Source of the DNA: Zychaea mexicana | Taxonomy: Eukaryota > Mucoromycota > Mucoromycetes > Mucorales > Lichtheimiaceae | Length of the DNA stretch: 64,000 nucleotides | Direction: 5' to 3' | Assembly (NCBI RefSeq): GCF_025766255.1 | Contig: NW_026516672.1 | Location: 496,001 to 560,000, forward strand | In this document: positions 59,026 through 64,000 of the stretch, piece by piece | How the letters are laid out: each line of letters starts with the position of its first letter | How positions within the stretch are numbered: the stretch's first letter is position 1 | Translations under genes and position numbers: made by a program | The notes under the pieces: model-generated | Told to the model about the DNA's origin: nothing | The model's input: only the letters and a program-made list of their open reading frames with translations | Databases searched by the model: none

Positions 59026-59940
59026 GGACAAAAAAAAGTAGATAACATTACTATTAAACTACTCCTCAATAACTGCTAATAAACTATAATACGAGCCCAT
59101 TATGCACTACACAAAATTCTTTTCCTCATTGTCATTGGATCCTACTTTATACATGTACGTACTATGTTATAACTAGCATCCAGTCCTCCACGCCACTAAA
59201 TCCCGTATTACAGTCAGCCATTGCACCATCCACCATGTAGATTTAGTCACACAACACAACTTTTTAAACAATCATCAAGAGTTGGACTTCACTTTTGTTT
59301 TTGTTTTTTTTGTATTTGAGATATAGTAGAGATGATAGAAGTGTTACTGCCTCTGCTACCAGTATCCGAATCGCTGCTGTCATTGCTGTTGTTGCCGACT
59401 AAGTTGCTCAATCAATTTAATCTTTACGCAATCCTTATCCTTGGGAACATACGTTTGACTCAACTGCTCAAGTACCAGGGCTACGAACTCCTTATGCGAG
59501 TCGATAAACAGTAACAGTTCTCCGACTTTGTCCCATACATAATAACAGTATTACTCATTCACTTGTCATACCTGTATCGAAGCTGGCGCATGCAAGGGTT
59601 TTCGCGTTGGAGAAACAACTCATAGAGGTCTATGATATCTATTGTACATAAGAAATTATGATATGTCACTCAATAAGCTTGTGAAACACAATCTACCAAT
59701 CTCGTAGCAATAGATAACAAATCATAAATCGATCGCTTCGACTACTTTTGAAAAATCACTATCCAAGGTAGTGAGTAAACAGAAACTATAGACATACATC
59801 TCGACTGCTGAAACCCGTGTCAACGGAATATTCCATGGCTAGAGGCTTCAAAGTACACAACATTTGCAACCCCGCTGCATGATTTGTATCTTTCCGTTAC
59901 GACGAAATAGCACGTTTATTCCATTTTTTTTTATCAAACT
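59026..59940. other. no gene recognised
   Basis: AT-rich intergenic DNA. A plus-strand frame at 59332-59514 is Leu-rich but short, without motif. The last ~60 bp are the leader of the next gene. Confidence 0.4.
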
Positions 59941-61412
<1,472 letters not shown>

Positions 61413-61479
61413 AAATAGCTCCTTTATCTTAACCAGTTCATCAAGCATTAAAATTAAGTAAACTGCTTTCTACGCAGTA

Positions 61480-62960
61480 TTAGTATCTCCCAATCCTATG
61501 CACAGATTTAAGTAGCGTTGCATCATCATTATCATCCATCATCAACAGGGAAGCTATATATATACTGTACCGGATACATGACAAGGAAACAGATGGCAAA
61601 CGAGAGAGCCAAGGAGGTAGTATTACACCCAGTGGACATGGAAGCAAATATGTCACTCGTTCTGAAGACAAAGAATGTGGAAAATTTACGTGCTATGTAA
61701 TTACTATAGCCCTTACGAATAATTGCTTCACGAAGAAGGAAAATGTGGAATTCACAAACAAGCCATTCCTCGTCAATCAAACCATCCTCGACCTTCTTCT
61801 TGTTCTCATTCGAACGTTTTATTGTTTAAAGATCTCGCTCGGGATCTTCTAGCACTGCTATATACCGTGAGCCTTCTGCTCATCAATCAGTTTGCACTTT
61901 CGATCAAAGACAGATTTTACCATTTCTGTAAAGACGCGCATATCATCATCATGTACACGTTTATGTGTTGGGATCCAAATGAGAAATCGTTGCTCCATAA
62001 AAGGGTAAATTTTGTAGATTGCATTGCACTGACTACACTGTTGTATCTTCGGACCCATATGTTGTGGGTGCTGCTGATTGCGTCGAAGTTGAGACCCGTT
62101 GACAATATCAAAAACCAAATGATTTTCCTCCTTTTAATCAAGAAAGGATGCATAAGGTAAAGTTTATAATTCTGAATATTGTAAGCTACTTTCAAGAAAC
62201 TACATATGTGATTGCATCAAGAGCAGGGCGCTCCATCGATTCATATAAAACATCTGCAGTGCCTTCCGTAGCATTGATTACATTGAACGGTTCTTCAGCC
62301 AACTGCCTACTTCTTACTGGTGACATGGACCGATAAAATTCAGGGTTGACGATCTAATACAATGATAGTAAAGAGCTCATCACATTGCCTGCAAAACTAA
62401 GAGTATGATACAAGTTAGGAAGTTGTTGGGGATGATGTTCAACGTATGATAGCGTACCTTGCGCTGATAGGAAAAGAATGTTGGGAATCAATAATGAAAC
62501 GGCTGATTAGCATGCCAGCAAACTCGTCGCTCAAATGAATCTTTGTGAATGTTTCTTTGTGAATGTAACTTATAAAACTACGTGTTGCATTACCGGGAGA
62601 ATTGGCCACATAATCAAAGTTGCATGTGTTAATTCTGAAACATCAATATGTATGATAAAGAATCACGATTTGAGAAAAGGTACTCCTTGGCAACAACTGG
62701 ATCATTGACAGCCGCGGTCCATCTTGCCGGTTTAAGGCCCTTTTAAAACTTGTATGATACATGCACATAAAATTAGCATGAACCAAACATGAGACCGCTC
62801 TCGGTTTTAGTTGTCGGTGGGCAAGCTATCATAATTGTTCTCTTAAACTCTTCAGCTGACGGATCAAGATTTACGGCATAGAGCGATTTGATTGCGCTGG
62901 CATATGGAACACGTTATAGCTGCTTTGGCGGTGGAATAAATGACTCATCGGTCTCGAGTT
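61480..62960 (-). pseudogene. truncated cytochrome P450
   Basis: Minus-strand segments in order read as a fungal P450: VPYASAIKSLYAVNLDPSAE, then KPARWTAAVNDPVVAKEYLF (membrane-proximal part), IVNPEFYRSMSPVRSRQLAE and VLYESMERPALDAITYVV (the region after the C helix). These are followed by IYKIYPFMEQRFLIWIPTHK and VFDRKCKLIDEQKAHG (the segment before the I helix). A degenerate I helix, STGCNTTSLALSFAICFLVM, comes last, where the family has AG-x-[DE]-TT. The K-helix ExxR, the PERF region and the heme-binding Cys segment are absent, because the sequence stops near 61480 beside the end of the flavin oxidoreductase gene. Frame breaks and stops separate several blocks, including one after ITYVVS. 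It is a dead, 3'-truncated copy. The weakest part of the assignment is the middle block (FISYIHKETFTKIHLSDEFA), which I cannot align. Confidence 0.65.
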
Positions 62961-64000
62961 GATATAAAAGTAAAAGAGCTGCAGCTAAGTGATGGTCGTT
63001 GTCCTTCTTTTTTTCCTGGCGCTAAATTAAATCGTGTATGTCTCATATAGCTTGTTTATATGTATAAAGCCTGCCCCGTTTTTTGACTGTGTGGTAGAAA
63101 CAGTCAAAAGAAGGCGTCAGATTTTTATGCTTTTGAGATAATCTTTTGGGTGCCTGTAATGCAGCGCTCATGTCGTGTTGTGTTCCTATGTCGTTGCTAG
63201 CTACATAAATGGGTTAATGCTCTATCTTCTAACCTTACATACTTTATACTTCAGACTATAAGTGATACACCCTAATATTGTACTTATCACCAATACTGTG
63301 CATGTAATACGAAAAGGCTCGCTTCTAACTTCGCATAAAAAACTCAAGTTCCTGGAGACTGGCACTGAGCATAAAGGAAACGCGGAGCAAAATAGTCACA
63401 TGTATCCGCGCTTCTTTCTCTCCCTGGCACCACTCTTCTCGGACAGAGTTTCCTTCATTACCAAACGTAATGAGTTGAATTTGAGTACACTGAGAAATTT
63501 ATTCGAAAGAAAATTTCTTTTGTTTCAGAAGGTCTTTGAACTTTGACGATCCAGACCAATCATGCGTGCTATCTCAGTTATCAGCTCCTTTAACAGGACA
63601 CTCCCACTATTTTCCTGTAATTTAGTTTCTAATGAGAGTGATAGCCTTTCATGTATTCTTCAAGTTGTTGATTTAGGTAAAGCAAGCGATAAAGAGGACT
63701 TCTCATATGATAGCGGAACGCTTTAGTATGTAACCAATTGCAGGACACTACAACATCAGTCATACAACTAATCCCAAAAACGGGGAGCTTTACATAATAC
63801 TGTATGTCTCATCAGTTGCAACTAATGACCATGGATTTAAACGAATAGCAAAAGACTTACTCACAAGTTTCAGTGCCGCTGCCACCTTTGATTCGCTATA
63901 TACAGTTTTCCAGTTACATAGGTGTACAAAACTTAAGTTAGTTAAATAACATAAAGGGAAGAACGCGCATAGGGGTATTGCTATTCATCATCACAATCAT
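62961..64000. other. right end, no firm gene
   Basis: A plus-strand frame at 63262-63546 has no motif. On the minus strand a segment near 63545-63665 reads RLSLSLETKLQENSGSVLLK and ELITEIARMIGLDRQ. A small block near 63863-63893 is bounded by a TATATAG acceptor and a GTGAGTAAG donor, so part of a minus-strand gene may run off the right edge. Not enough remains to name it. Confidence 0.35.

Overview
This window looks like nuclear DNA of an early-diverging fungus, most likely a mucoromycete (Mucorales-like). The genes are compact, their introns are mostly 50-110 bases with GTAAGT/GTATGT donors and pyrimidine-rich YAG acceptors, intergenic DNA is AT-rich, and the protein set is fungal: calcineurin B, G-beta, PRP4 kinase, SMG9, a YqjM-class flavin oxidoreductase, trimethyllysine dioxygenase and a Dal5-type transporter. 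Nothing bacterial is visible: no operons and no Shine-Dalgarno spacing. The species cannot be fixed from sequence alone.

Layout. Bases 1-6278 are gene-poor. They hold a 0.9-kb inverted repeat with a small perfect palindrome in its spacer, a Pro/Gln-rich ORF on the minus strand, and a decayed repeat-type coding relic. Bases 6279-19665 are one block of three Helitron rolling-circle transposons in the same orientation (minus strand), joined head to tail with no base between them and inserted as a unit at one AT dinucleotide. The middle copy carries a nearly complete Rep-helicase gene with a frameshift. The two outer copies keep only the C-terminal part of a different helicase lineage plus about 2 kb of cargo that reads on the opposite strand as a ladder of repeated exon-intron units.

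Bases 20479-29787 are ordinary genes: SMG9 (-), a Dabb-domain protein (+), a SANT-like protein (+), ADE17/purH (+) and calcineurin B (+). A dead 1.67-kb Tc1/mariner element (30107-31771) follows. Next come an acidic protein (-), a PPIL4-type cyclophilin (+), a membrane protein (-), a universal stress protein (+), a thaumatin-like secreted protein (+), a long gene-free stretch, and an anion:cation symporter family transporter (+). The right third holds PRP4 kinase (+), a Ser/Asn-rich protein (-), G-beta (-), a secreted protein (-), an RSZ-type SR protein built with several micro-exons (-), trimethyllysine dioxygenase (+), an old-yellow-enzyme relative (+) and a truncated cytochrome P450 pseudogene (-).

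There is no obvious gene cluster with a shared pathway. SMG9, PPIL4, PRP4 kinase and the RSZ protein all act in mRNA splicing or surveillance, and calcineurin B and G-beta in signalling, but they are scattered among other genes. Splice positions were placed by eye and can be off by a base; reading frames were checked across the junctions of most genes.
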